Of a stretch of DNA of 64,000 nt, positions 1-7,869 are shown piece after piece. The DNA comes from Komarekiella delphini-convector SJRDD-AB1 (GTDB lineage Bacteria; Cyanobacteriota; Cyanobacteriia; Cyanobacteriales; Nostocaceae), in contig NZ_VJXY01000023.1 in the NCBI RefSeq assembly GCF_014831675.1, forward strand, positions 60,847-124,846, read 5' to 3'. The notes beneath the pieces are model-generated. The model saw nothing but the letters and a program-made list of their open reading frames with translations. It made no database searches and was not told the DNA's origin. How positions within the stretch are numbered: the stretch's first letter is position 1; the number at the start of each line of letters is the position of its first letter. A program made the translations under genes and the position numbers.

Positions 1-300
1 ACAGACAAAATCCATAATGAGTTGGCAAAGCCTAACTCTGTGTATGCAATTACAGAACCTAATAAAGTAATAAAATCGGACGCAGAGAAGGTAGCGATCG
101 CTAAAGCTGCCCTATAATGGTGTAAATAAGAACTGCATTAAAGAATAAATAGCTATAAGTAGAGTCGCTTCATGAGATTTTGCGCCGAATTGCTTAGCAT
201 ACAAAGGCAGTATTGGCAGGATAATTCCGAAGCCGAGTAAGTCTATAAATACAGTCAAAAATAAGACGAATATTGCCCTGCCATTATTCTTACTATCCAT
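1..300 (-). pseudogene. Decayed MFS (TetA-like) exporter, 5' part only
   Basis: The reading frame from 300 encodes a typical N-terminal MFS helix pair (FLTVFIDLLGFGIILPILPL, then a segment ending QFLFTPL). It stops at a TAG at 112-114, exactly where family members have the Trp of the L-W-G-Q-L-S-D-R loop. Past the stop the same frame gives G-S-F-S-D-R-Y. The homology then moves to other frames (RPILLL, followed by LLGSVIAY and LGFANSLW), which implies at least two frameshifts before the window edge. A nonsense change plus frameshifts points to a dead gene, probably once a drug or sugar exporter. The remainder lies outside the window. Confidence 0.75.
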
Positions 301-399
301 AGGTGCAATTCCCTTTTATAAACAATATGTGTAACTTTGATTAGTTTTATGGACATCAGGGAACGCTGACTATAAAGCTCCATTGAATGCAACCAGTAA

Positions 400-597
400 T
401 TAGTTCAACCAAAGTTCTTTAATTTGAACGTGGTTAAGCCAAATAGCGTGAAACAAACCCACTATAAAAATTAAGCCAATAATACTACTAATAAAAGCAA
501 CTATAATCTCGTGCTTCCTTATGGCTTTTTGGATCTTGGCGTCTATGATGTCTTCTAATTCTTTGTATGACATTGAGTTTAATTGGATTAAAGACAA
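400..597 (-). CDS. Small single-pass membrane protein, unknown function
   Basis: This is a 65-residue protein with a charged N-terminal amphipathic stretch (residues 9-29, rich in Glu, Asp and Lys). One clear hydrophobic helix follows at about residues 31-52, then a short tail. No family was recognised. It lies between the decayed MFS gene and a PEP-CTERM gene on the same strand, with about 100 bp on the MFS side. A second in-frame ATG at residue 9 is a possible alternative start. The membrane helix and charge pattern make it plausible as a real small protein, but nothing in the sequence indicates its role. Confidence 0.45.
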   Translation of the reverse strand: MSLIQLNSMSYKELEDIIDAKIQKAIRKHEIIVAFISSIIGLIFIVGLFHAIWLNHVQIKELWLN

Positions 598-930
598 GAG
601 TTATGCGAAACTTACGTAATTACATAAGTTTGAGTATGTCCGAAATCTCTAACTTATTTGCTGAACTATAGTTAAGCTTTTTAAGCTTATACCAATTTGT
701 GAAGATTTTGCACATAATATCAAACTCTAAAATCTTTGTTTGGCAATAGTTTTGAGTACAGCTATTATATGCACTTCAAAAATTAGTATTAGTAATAATT
801 CTTGAAGAATAGTAATACACTTTGTCCAATCTAGATAGTAGTTTTGTTATTTTATTAATAATCATTAATCAATTTTCTGAGGGTGTAGATATGCCTTTTA
901 AATTCAAGCTATTTCGACGCCGTAAGAGTA
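598..930. other. Intergenic, AT-rich, no gene seen
   Basis: This is a 333-bp AT-rich stretch between a small membrane protein and a PEP-CTERM gene. A 22-codon ATG frame on the plus strand starts at 892, but it runs antisense into the end of the next gene and looks accidental. No convincing promoter, terminator or RNA was identified. Confidence 0.5.
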
Positions 931-1725
931 TCAAGTGCGTTGACGTAGTTTCAAAATAGTACCTGAAACACCAAAAGCTAATAGCGCCAAAGTATAAGTT
1001 GGTTCGGGAACTGCAATAATGCTTACCTGATTAATGGCCAAACCATATTGTGGATAAGAACTGCTAAAAACGACTCGTGAAATATTTGGAGTGTCACTAC
1101 GAATTCCTAAGAAAACTGCTGAATTATCTAATGCTAGCGACGAAGTACTTATAACTGAGAAACTACCTAACAGGTTATTGGCGTTATCAAAAGCGGTGAT
1201 AAAAGTTTCAACTTCTAAATTACTAATGTCTACAGCTATCTGAGTACCAGCGCCAAAAACAGGACGAGCAAAACTAATGCTAAAAGGCCCTCCATTACCC
1301 TGAGTACGAGGATCAGGAGCACCAGGAGGAAGAGGTTGAAAACCTGTTGGATCTATACCTCCGAAGAGAATAAAATCTCCTTGAGCGAAGTTAGTCCGAA
1401 TGCCAGGTGGTGGTAAAGTTTGAAAGACAAACGGTGGAGTAATCTGAGGATTATTAGTTGGAGCTATATTTATATCTAATTCTAAACCACCTTGCGACGT
1501 TGCCAAAAAAGAGTTCGATAAAAAAGCAGAAAAGTCAGGAGCAGAGGGATTGAATACTTTACCTAAACTTACCCAATCAACTTCATCATTGCCTTCTAAA
1601 ACAGCGCGTTCAGTAACTAAAAATGTAGCTGCTTTAACTGGTAATGGTAAAACCGTGATTATAGCTGTAATGGCTAGTAAATATTTGGCAGACGACTTGA
1701 ATAATTGATTTGTCGTGAATACCAT
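931..1725 (-). CDS. PEP-CTERM sorting domain protein (exported)
   Basis: This 264-residue protein has an N-terminal signal peptide (hydrophobic at about residues 14-30, likely cleaved after V-K-A-A). Its C terminus is a PEP-CTERM tail: V-P-E-P at about 239-242, a hydrophobic stretch, then basic L-R-Q-R-T. That tail is the sorting signal recognised by the exosortase/EpsH system and is typical of exported extracellular-matrix proteins. The middle is Pro-, Asn- and Ser-rich with no recognised domain and few Cys. It follows an RTX-like gene on the same strand, separated by about 100 bp with a hairpin. Its role is probably surface or matrix; the ligand is unknown. Confidence 0.85.
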   Translation of the reverse strand: MVFTTNQLFKSSAKYLLAITAIITVLPLPVKAATFLVTERAVLEGNDEVDWVSLGKVFNPSAPDFSAFLSNSFLATSQGGLELDINIAPTNNPQITPPFVFQTLPPPGIRTNFAQGDFILFGGIDPTGFQPLPPGAPDPRTQGNGGPFSISFARPVFGAGTQIAVDISNLEVETFITAFDNANNLLGSFSVISTSSLALDNSAVFLGIRSDTPNISRVVFSSSYPQYGLAINQVSIIAVPEPTYTLALLAFGVSGTILKLRQRT

Positions 1726-1773
1726 AAGTTTTACTCTTTAATTTTGTAGAAGAATAAGTCAGCGGTGCTCAGA

Positions 1774-1800
1774 TTCCCGACTTATTTGAGAAGTCGGGGA
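1774..1800. repeat. Inverted repeat hairpin of an interspersed family
   Basis: Arms C-C-C-G-A-C-T-T (1776-1783) and A-A-G-T-C-G-G-G (1791-1798) form a stem with a 7-nt loop, extended by one wobble pair and one A-T pair. The stem core is shared with a larger hairpin at 43021-43061, so this is a dispersed palindromic repeat rather than only a local terminator. It sits just upstream of the PEP-CTERM gene, downstream of nothing on its own strand. Confidence 0.6.
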
Positions 1801-1831
1801 TCTTGGCTGATTTAGGAATACTATAGTAGTT

Positions 1832-3163
1832 TTAGACCAATTTAATACTCAAATTAGATGAGAGATTTTCAACGAAGGCGAACTGATTTCCTAAGAAAGA
1901 CAAGTTACCGCTAGAGGCATCGTAAGAAAAGTCGCTAATATTAGTAGTACCAAACCCTACTTTAGAAACTTGGATTACGTCTTTTTGAGCAAAATCGTAA
2001 TCTTTGATAGTGTCAAGACCCTCTTTAACACTATTGAAAATAAACTTATCTGCACCAAAGCCACCCGTGAGAATATCATCACCTTGTCCACCAGTGATGG
2101 AATCATTACCGAAACCACCGGATATAGTATCATTGCCATCATTACCGACTAATCGGTTATTTTGCCTATCGCCAGTAATGCTGTCACTTTCATTTGTACC
2201 GATGATATTGTCAAAGTTAACTACATCAAATGTCAATGTCCCCAGTGTGGGAACGTTATTGGCAGAGATACTTTGGGCTTGTAGGTCAGCGGTGATAGAT
2301 ACGCCAGAAACCGATTGAGACGCATCTATAGTATTGTTGGCAACACTAGCATCAGCAATAACCGTTTCTACTTTAAAAACTAGGTCTGTTCCAAATCCAC
2401 CAGCTTTGGTAATTGTTCCTACACCTGAGAGGGTGATGGTTTTACCTAGTTTGCTGTAATCTGCTGTATCAAAGCCATCTCCGCCATCGATACTGTCGTC
2501 ACCTCGACTGCCCTTGAAGGTGTCATCGCCTGCACCACCTGCCAACTTGTCACTACCGCGTCCACCGTCAATCAGGTCATTGCCGCCTCTACCATCAATA
2601 CTGTCATCGCCATCATTACCAAATAATTGGTTCTTTTGGTCATCGCCAGCAATGGTGTCACTTGCATTTGTACCTTTAACATTGACAAAGTTGACTACCG
2701 TAAATGGCAATTTCCCGAGTGTGGGAACGTTATTGGCAGCCAAAATTTGGTTTTGCAGGTCAACGGTGACAAATACGTCAGCAAGAGATTGGGAAGCATC
2801 TATAGTGTTGTTGGCAACACCAGCATTAGCAATAATCCTTTCTACTTTAAAGAGTTGGTCTTTTCCGAACCCACCAGCCTTGGTAATTGTCCCTACACCT
2901 GAAAGGGTAATGCTTTTACCCAAATTACTGTAGTCTGCGGTATCAATGCCATCTCCACCATCAATGCTGTCGTCACCTCGACTGCCCTTAAATGTGTCAT
3001 CGCCACCATTACCAGCCAACTTGTCATTGCCCTGTCCACCGTCGATTAGGTCATTTCCAAGACCACCGGAGATATTGTCATTGCCTCCACGACCAAAAAT
3101 CTGATCATCACTATTAGTGCCCGACAAAAAATCATCGTTAGCAGTACCAACAATAATGGACAT
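1832..3163 (-). CDS. RTX-like calcium-binding repeat protein with internal duplication
   Basis: This 443-residue protein has repeated G-G-x-G-x-D-x-(I/L) nonapeptides (for example GRGGNDNISGGLGNDLIDGG), the calcium-binding beta-roll of hemolysin-type proteins. There is no N-terminal signal peptide. The C terminus (about 365-443) looks like the usual type I secretion end region with a D-K-F-I-F-N start. A block of about 155 residues occurs twice in tandem, first at about residues 40-190 and again at 190-340. Each copy contains DTFKGSRGDDSIDGGDG and an ITLSGVGTITKAGGFG segment. The likely role is a secreted or surface calcium-binding protein. No enzyme domain is visible. Confidence 0.85.
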   Translation of the reverse strand: MSIIVGTANDDFLSGTNSDDQIFGRGGNDNISGGLGNDLIDGGQGNDKLAGNGGDDTFKGSRGDDSIDGGDGIDTADYSNLGKSITLSGVGTITKAGGFGKDQLFKVERIIANAGVANNTIDASQSLADVFVTVDLQNQILAANNVPTLGKLPFTVVNFVNVKGTNASDTIAGDDQKNQLFGNDGDDSIDGRGGNDLIDGGRGSDKLAGGAGDDTFKGSRGDDSIDGGDGFDTADYSKLGKTITLSGVGTITKAGGFGTDLVFKVETVIADASVANNTIDASQSVSGVSITADLQAQSISANNVPTLGTLTFDVVNFDNIIGTNESDSITGDRQNNRLVGNDGNDTISGGFGNDSITGGQGDDILTGGFGADKFIFNSVKEGLDTIKDYDFAQKDVIQVSKVGFGTTNISDFSYDASSGNLSFLGNQFAFVENLSSNLSIKLV

Positions 3164-3355
3164 AATTTATACTTTTTGCTTTTAAAGATCAATGCATTTG
3201 CTGTTTGTAATACTTGCATATTACAAAGAATGAAAATATAAATTTCTGGTTAAATATACTTAAGTATGTTTAAATGTACCTTCACAAATCGAAGTTTTCC
3301 GTTCTGCTCATACATTTGACTATATTTTAGCCATCGCCTAAACGCTTATACCAAG

Positions 3356-4414
3356 TCACCCCAAATCAACTTGACTCTTCATCAATCTTTGCACACTCAC
3401 TAAAGCCCGATTCAATTCATAATTCCGCCTTTGGGGATTCTGCAAATACGCCTGCTGTTCTTCCTCAATCATCTGCACATCTTGAACCACCAAACCATCA
3501 AGTAACTTTTGTGCTGCACCAAATAAACTATTTTTCACAAATCGCCGAAACCACACGGGTAATTTATGCAATCGCCAAAAGGCATTTAACGAAGTGAAAT
3601 GAATCAAATAAGCCTTGGTCTGTGTCTCATTGACTGGACATAATAAACAATAGATTTTAAAATCTTTCCCCAATGTAGAAACCCAGTGCGGATAAATATA
3701 ACTCACATCCAAGGGTTCAAGATGCAACCGCCGCAAAGCTGGAATAAATAACTGAGATATAGACCATATTTTATCTATTTTATAATAACTTTGTGCTACA
3801 TAATGAGCATCTACACGATTATTATCTTCGTCAATATCTTGTAGTGATGCTTCTGCCCAAGCTTGTAAATCTTGATGTAAATGTCCGTGATACATATCCA
3901 TCAGATTTTCAATTAAATAAGAATAATGGGCGTTACAATTAATAACTGAAACTGTTGCAATATAATTTAGATGTTCCCACTCTGGTAATCCCAGAGGTTC
4001 TACAGATGGTTCTACATTTCCAGGAAATAGCCAGATAAAACCATCTTGTTCTTTGACTGGGTAACGGCGAATTTTGCAATTTGGGAGTTTTTGATTTTCT
4101 GCTAAGTGAGGAACCACTGCACATTCACCGCCTGAATTGAAGCGCCAACCGTGATACGCACATTCCAATTCATTGCCCATAACTTGTCCATGACTCAGTT
4201 TAACTTGGCGATGGGGACAGCGGTCTTCTAAAGCGTGGATTTTTCCTGTACTATCTCGATAAAGTGCGATCGCTTGCTGCCAAATTGTCACACCCATAGG
4301 CTTATTTGTAACCTCACTGCTTAATGCAACCACATACCAGTGATTCGGGTTAATACCCAACTGGCGGACATCACTATTTTGCACGGCTTGGGAGAGAGAG
4401 GACATATCACGCAT
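3356..4414 (-). CDS. Rieske [2Fe-2S] aromatic-ring-hydroxylating oxygenase-like protein
   Basis: This 352-residue oxygenase has an N-terminal Rieske domain: C66-x-H68 and C85-x-x-H88 ligate the [2Fe-2S] cluster in C-P-H-R-Q and C-A-Y-H-G-W-R-F. The catalytic half carries the mononuclear iron site, with E-N-L-M-D-M-Y-H-G-H-L-H giving D173, H176 and H180. The architecture matches cyanobacterial members related to pheophorbide a oxygenase, choline monooxygenase and vanillate demethylase. The substrate cannot be read from the sequence. No reductase lies next to it, so electrons probably come from ferredoxin. It is divergent from the YbjN gene at 4654, and the 239 bp between them would hold both promoters. 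Confidence 0.85.
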   Translation of the reverse strand: MRDMSSLSQAVQNSDVRQLGINPNHWYVVALSSEVTNKPMGVTIWQQAIALYRDSTGKIHALEDRCPHRQVKLSHGQVMGNELECAYHGWRFNSGGECAVVPHLAENQKLPNCKIRRYPVKEQDGFIWLFPGNVEPSVEPLGLPEWEHLNYIATVSVINCNAHYSYLIENLMDMYHGHLHQDLQAWAEASLQDIDEDNNRVDAHYVAQSYYKIDKIWSISQLFIPALRRLHLEPLDVSYIYPHWVSTLGKDFKIYCLLCPVNETQTKAYLIHFTSLNAFWRLHKLPVWFRRFVKNSLFGAAQKLLDGLVVQDVQMIEEEQQAYLQNPQRRNYELNRALVSVQRLMKSQVDLG

Positions 4415-4653
4415 CCTTTTCGGCGTTAAACTTTAAATATGCTGTTCTTTGTCTGTAGGTTAGTGCAGTCAAAGATATCTTAAAAATAATTTATCGCTTG
4501 AATTGTGGTAACATTTTTAACCATAATTTGCTCTGCCCTTGATCTGCATAACTGATGATCAGACTATCACTTAAGGAAGCTAAAACTAAGCGTCCCCACA
4601 AGCTATAAAGTATGTGTAGATAAAACAGCGAGTATTTTGAGCAAAAAATCTGT

Positions 4654-5133
4654 ATGACAAGCTACCAAGAAAGCCTAAATAGCGAAGAGTTGACCAATAG
4701 GTTAATTGCTGAGACAACGAGCATGAACCATGTAGAAGTAATTGAAAATGTCATTGACTCTTTAGAACAAGATGACAGTGCGATGGTTAGTCACACCCCA
4801 GAGGGTGGTTATCTTTGGAAGTTTAAGTACGGTAGTGTAGAAGTATTTGTACAACTCACTGGAAAAAGCGATGAAGACACTATAACGGTTTGGTCGGTAG
4901 TGCTCCAGTTACCTGCTAAAGATGAACCCAGGTTAATGCGATATCTGTTGGAGTTGAACTGCTCTAGCACCCTTGAAGCGCGGTTCGGTATTATTGAAAA
5001 TCGAATAGTTGTCATCTCGACACGCACATTGGCGGAGTTGTCTCCTGGCGAAGTCTCTCGGCTGATTACCATTGTGGCCACGATCGCAGATGACAACGAT
5101 GAAGCTTTACAATCTGAGTTTGGTGCAGCTTAA
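4654..5133 (+). CDS. YbjN domain protein
   Basis: This 159-residue soluble acidic protein shows the YbjN / T3SS-chaperone-like fold pattern: alternating beta strands (GGYLWKFKYGSVEVFVQL, DTITVWSVVLQLPA) followed by helices containing LMRYLLELN and ARFGI. Cyanobacterial members are conserved but poorly understood and may act as peptide-binding chaperones or regulators. No catalytic residues are evident. It starts 60 bp upstream of the lipoate ligase-like gene and may be co-transcribed with it. The fold assignment is fairly sure; the function is unknown. Confidence 0.75.
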   Translation: MTSYQESLNSEELTNRLIAETTSMNHVEVIENVIDSLEQDDSAMVSHTPEGGYLWKFKYGSVEVFVQLTGKSDEDTITVWSVVLQLPAKDEPRLMRYLLELNCSSTLEARFGIIENRIVVISTRTLAELSPGEVSRLITIVATIADDNDEALQSEFGAA

Positions 5134-5193
5134 GCAACGCGACTAGCTCAACTTTTCAAGACGGATTTCATAGATGGGAGTCTGCTGCATCCA

Positions 5194-5931
5194 ATGCATA
5201 GCAAGCAGGTTTGGCGACTAATTCCTATGCTAAAAGCCACTGGCAATGTGCAGATGGGGATCGACCGTTGGTTACTAGAACAGCACCTTTCGGGAAAGTA
5301 TCCCCCAATTCTGCGCTTTTATACTTGGTCGCCACCCGCCATTTCTCTCGGCTATCATCAACGTCAATATCCTGAATATTGGCAAAATCTGATTTGGCAA
5401 GGTGAAAAACTGGATTTAGTGCGGCGTCCTACGGGTGGACGCGCAGTGTTGCACCAAGGTGATTTAACTTACGCTGTCATTACATCTGGACTGATGGGTA
5501 GTCGCCTCCAGGTATACGAAAAAATTTGTGAGTTTTTGATTCAAGGGTGGCGATCGCTCGGCGTAGAATTGCATTATGGTACAGCTGGGCGAGGCTATAT
5601 CCACAACCCTAATTGTTTTGGTACTGCTACTGGTGCAGATTTAGTTTTGCCAGATGGCGCTAAGCTCATTGGTAGCGCCCAACTGCGGCGTGGAGGGGCT
5701 ATTTTGCAACATGGTTCCATCCGTTTGCAACCGGACGCTGAACTATTTGCTCAAGTATTTGGTACAGAATCTTTTACGACTGTACAACTACCTCAAAGCC
5801 TTAGTGTTGAAAAGATTATTACAGCTTTAGTTGCCGAAGCTAGTAATTGTTTTGATATACAGGTAGTTGTCCAACCTCTCTCTGACGATGAGTGGCGAGC
5901 AATTTTGGAAACTAGTTCTCAGGTCATTTGA
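5194..5931 (+). CDS. Lipoate/biotin protein ligase family protein (LplA-like)
   Basis: This 245-residue protein covers one BPL/LplA/LipB catalytic domain. Family landmarks are R-R-P-T-G-G-R-A-V at residues 77-85 (lipoyl-AMP binding), the D-L-T-Y segment just after it, and K157 in D-G-A-K-L-I-G-S-A-Q, the expected catalytic lysine. It would attach lipoate or octanoate to E2 or GcvH lipoyl domains, or transfer it between them. The C-terminal accessory domain of long LplA enzymes is missing, as in LipM/LipL-type short forms. Its neighbours are YbjN upstream and a peptidase S51 gene 33 bp downstream. Confidence 0.85.
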   Translation: MHSKQVWRLIPMLKATGNVQMGIDRWLLEQHLSGKYPPILRFYTWSPPAISLGYHQRQYPEYWQNLIWQGEKLDLVRRPTGGRAVLHQGDLTYAVITSGLMGSRLQVYEKICEFLIQGWRSLGVELHYGTAGRGYIHNPNCFGTATGADLVLPDGAKLIGSAQLRRGGAILQHGSIRLQPDAELFAQVFGTESFTTVQLPQSLSVEKIITALVAEASNCFDIQVVVQPLSDDEWRAILETSSQVI

Positions 5932-5964
5932 TAGAAAATAAATATCATAAAATAGAGTTTAAAA

Positions 5965-6684
5965 ATGACCACAAATTTAGTTACCAAACAAATCTTTGCA
6001 ATGGGAGGTGGGGGTTTCTCAATGGAACCTGGAAATCCTCTGCTCGATCAATACATTCTTGGATTGTGTAAGGAAAAAACACCGAAGGTTTGTTTTATCC
6101 CTACAGCAAGTGGTGATTCTGATAAATATATTGTTAAGTTCTACTCAGCTTTTATACAACTGCTTTGTAAACCATCTCATTTGTCCCTATTTAATCCACA
6201 TACATCTGACTTTAGATCTTTCCTTCTTGAGCAAGACATTATTTATGTTGGAGGGGGAAATACTAAAAACCTAATTGCTCTTTGGAAAGAATGGGGACTT
6301 GACCATCTGTTGAGAGAAGTCTGGGACAATGGTGTTATTCTTTGTGGCTTGAGTGCAGGTTCTATTTGTTGGTTTGAACAGGGAGTGACAGACTCTATTC
6401 CTGGGAACATGACTGTATTACAGTGTCTTGGCTTTCTAAAAGGTAGTAACTGCCCTCACTACGACGGCGAAGCAGAAAGAAGACCTGTTTATCATCAACT
6501 TTTATCACAAGGGTTAATTGGCGAAGGGTATGCCACAGATGATGGAGTGGGTTTGCATTTTATCGGCAATCAACTAAAGACAATAGTAAGTTCTCGTCCT
6601 CAAGCAAAAGCCTATCGGCTCGAAAGAATAGATGAGACAGTTAAAGAAACGACCTTAGAACCTATATACTTGGGAAAGAGTTAA
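5965..6684 (+). CDS. Peptidase S51 (dipeptidase E-like) family protein
   Basis: This 239-residue protein has the class-I glutamine-amidotransferase-like fold of peptidase E. The nucleophile elbow is C-G-L-S-A-G-S with S130 as the probable catalytic serine, preceded by the glycine-rich Y-V-G-G-G-N-T at about 94-100. The N-terminal F-A-M-G-G-G-G-F segment is also typical of the family. PepE cleaves Asp-X dipeptides and related enzymes act in cyanophycin breakdown. This protein is shorter and different from cyanophycinase, so the substrate is left open. It follows the lipoate ligase gene closely and converges with the HD gene at 6699. Confidence 0.8.
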   Translation: MTTNLVTKQIFAMGGGGFSMEPGNPLLDQYILGLCKEKTPKVCFIPTASGDSDKYIVKFYSAFIQLLCKPSHLSLFNPHTSDFRSFLLEQDIIYVGGGNTKNLIALWKEWGLDHLLREVWDNGVILCGLSAGSICWFEQGVTDSIPGNMTVLQCLGFLKGSNCPHYDGEAERRPVYHQLLSQGLIGEGYATDDGVGLHFIGNQLKTIVSSRPQAKAYRLERIDETVKETTLEPIYLGKS

Positions 6685-6698
6685 AAACTTTTGCCATG

Positions 6699-7313
6699 TC
6701 AGCCTTGAATCTTGAGGGCTGGGGTTTCCTTAAGATACCCTGCTGTCACACAATCATCAATTAATTGCAAAACAAACGGCCAGAGTTCTGGCGCACCTGT
6801 TTCTACGGGTGCTACCCGTTTCATCACCTGATCCCGCTTAATGCCATGAATGCGCCAAGTTCCACCCTCAGTTTGCTGGTTGTGCAACAATGGCTGTATG
6901 CGGTCTAGGGCTGCGGCAAATTTGGCGGTGGGTGTGTCTCCTGCTTCAAATTCATCCCAGAGTAAACGTAACTCGCTACCTTGGTCTGCTGGCAAAAGTC
7001 CAAATAAGCGTAATGCTGCTTGTGCTTCTCGTTCTGCTTTGCTGTGATTACTCTGCACATCGTAGCAAAAGGTGTCACCTGCATCAATTTCTACCAAATC
7101 GTGAATCAGCAGCATTTTGATGGCATGGAATATATCAACCCCTTCTGGTGCATATTCTATCAATGCGATCGCCATCATAGCCAAATGCCAAGAGTGTTCT
7201 GCACTATTTTCTCGGCGTGAACTATCAGTAAGCAAGGTTTGGCGCATCACCTGTTTGAGCTGGTCAATTTCGATGATGAACTGAATTTGTTGAGTCAGTC
7301 GGTTGATTTGCAC
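6699..7313 (-). CDS. HD-domain phosphohydrolase (YfbR/HDDC2-like nucleotidase)
   Basis: This 204-residue protein has the HD-domain metal ligands in order: H40 in E-N-S-A-E-H-S-W-H, H71-D72 in L-L-I-H-D-L-V-E-I-D-A-G-D, and further acidic residues. The spacing matches 5'-deoxynucleotidase YfbR and its HDDC2 relatives, which dephosphorylate deoxynucleoside monophosphates. Its start at 7313 lies just downstream of the small-RNA-like array. Since that array holds strong hairpins, the gene probably has its own promoter between about 7314 and 7393. Downstream it converges with the peptidase S51 gene. Confidence 0.85.
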   Translation of the reverse strand: MQINRLTQQIQFIIEIDQLKQVMRQTLLTDSSRRENSAEHSWHLAMMAIALIEYAPEGVDIFHAIKMLLIHDLVEIDAGDTFCYDVQSNHSKAEREAQAALRLFGLLPADQGSELRLLWDEFEAGDTPTAKFAAALDRIQPLLHNQQTEGGTWRIHGIKRDQVMKRVAPVETGAPELWPFVLQLIDDCVTAGYLKETPALKIQG

Positions 7314-7393
7314 CTGAATTTTCGATTTTGAACCGCAGCTAATTATCTAAAAAATTCTAGCGAATCTGCAAGGAAGTTTTCTACATACCAATC

Positions 7394-7462
7394 AAAAAGC
7401 GTCTGGGAGTGTTGCCGTGTTTCCACCCCAGACGCTTTTTGTTCTCAACTTGCTCCTCACAC
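7394..7462 (-). ncRNA. Candidate small RNA, copy 1 of tandem array
   Basis: This is the most divergent of three tandem units. Read on the minus strand it has a T-A-T-T-T-T at 7469-7474 as a weak -10, a 5' segment with T-G-T-G-T-G-A-G-G-A-G-C-A-A-G, and a 14-bp stem hairpin (7394-7440) followed by a T-run. The hairpin loop carries G-G-A-A-A-C-A. The hairpin is flanked by A5 and T5, so it could terminate in both directions. No clean -35 was found in this copy. Transcript ends are inferred. Confidence 0.5.
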
Positions 7463-7552
7463 AAATAGAAAATAACACTTGTTCACTCAAAAATGAGTAT
7501 ATATAAGTGACACTTTCAAAAGTGTACATAATCTAATTTCTAGTAATAAATT

Positions 7553-7623
7553 AAAAAGCGCTTGGGAGTGTTGCCGTGTTTCCACCCCAGGCGCTTTTTA
7601 TTCTTAACTTGCTCCTCACACAC
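7553..7623 (-). ncRNA. Candidate small RNA, copy 2 of tandem array
   Basis: This is the middle unit, 159 bp from copy 1. On the minus strand there is a -35 T-T-G-C-T-C (7653-7658), a 17-bp spacer and a -10 T-A-T-T-C-T (7630-7635), then a T-G-T-G-T-G-T-G-A-G-G-A-G leader. A terminator-like hairpin at 7553-7599 has the loop G-G-A-A-A-C-A and ends in a T-run. Stem changes relative to the other copies (for example C-G-C-C-T against C-G-T-C-T) partly keep the pairing, which supports a folded RNA. Start and end points are inferred, not measured. Confidence 0.55.
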
Positions 7624-7715
7624 AACTGTAGAATATCACTGATTTAATTAAAGAGCAAGTATATTGAGTGACACTTTCAAAACTGTACAAATAATCTTAT
7701 TTTTAGTAGTAAATT

Positions 7716-7787
7716 AAAAAGCGTCTGGGAGTGTTGCCGTGTTTCCACCCCAAACGCTTTTTATTTCTTAACTTGCTCCTCACACAC
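7716..7787 (-). ncRNA. Candidate small RNA, copy 3 of tandem array
   Basis: This unit is nearest to purH and 163 bp from copy 2. It has the same minus-strand promoter, T-T-G-C-T-C (7817-7822), 17 bp, T-A-T-T-C-T (7794-7799). The leader and the hairpin (7716-7762) also match, with loop G-G-A-A-A-C-A and a T-run. Promoter and leader are nearly identical to copy 2. The hairpin would also end purH transcription, so the array doubles as the purH terminator. Transcript boundaries are inferred. Confidence 0.55.
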
Positions 7788-7869
7788 AACTGCAGAATAT
7801 CACTGATTTAATTAAAGAGCAAGTATATTGAGTGACACTTTGCCAACTGCACATCTTACAGCCAATAAT

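Larger units (their letters stand above)
7314..7869. repeat. Tandem array, three units of about 160 bp, between purH and HD gene
   Basis: Three head-to-tail units begin at about 7394, 7553 and 7716. Each has a conserved hairpin, a C-T-C-C-T-C-A-C-A-C box, an AT-rich spacer with promoter-like hexamers, and a shared G-T-G-A-C-A-C-T-T-T segment. The conserved parts are the hairpin, the box and the promoter; the spacers drift, as expected if the functional part is an RNA. No ORF spans the units. Confidence 0.8.

Noticed and set aside
892-960. 22-codon plus-strand ATG frame
   Set aside because: It runs antisense into the end of the PEP-CTERM gene; coding potential is unlikely.
1970-2933. Several plus-strand frames opposite the RTX-like gene
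   Set aside because: They mirror the repetitive sequence in the antisense strand and have no start signals or homology-like features.
6850-7220. Overlapping frames on both strands within the HD gene
   Set aside because: Shadows of a well-supported coding frame.
7441-7790. True Yfr1 RNA on the plus strand because of the CTCCTCACAC box
   Set aside because: The box lies after the hairpin and no plus-strand promoter of good quality was found; the minus-strand reading has the better promoter.
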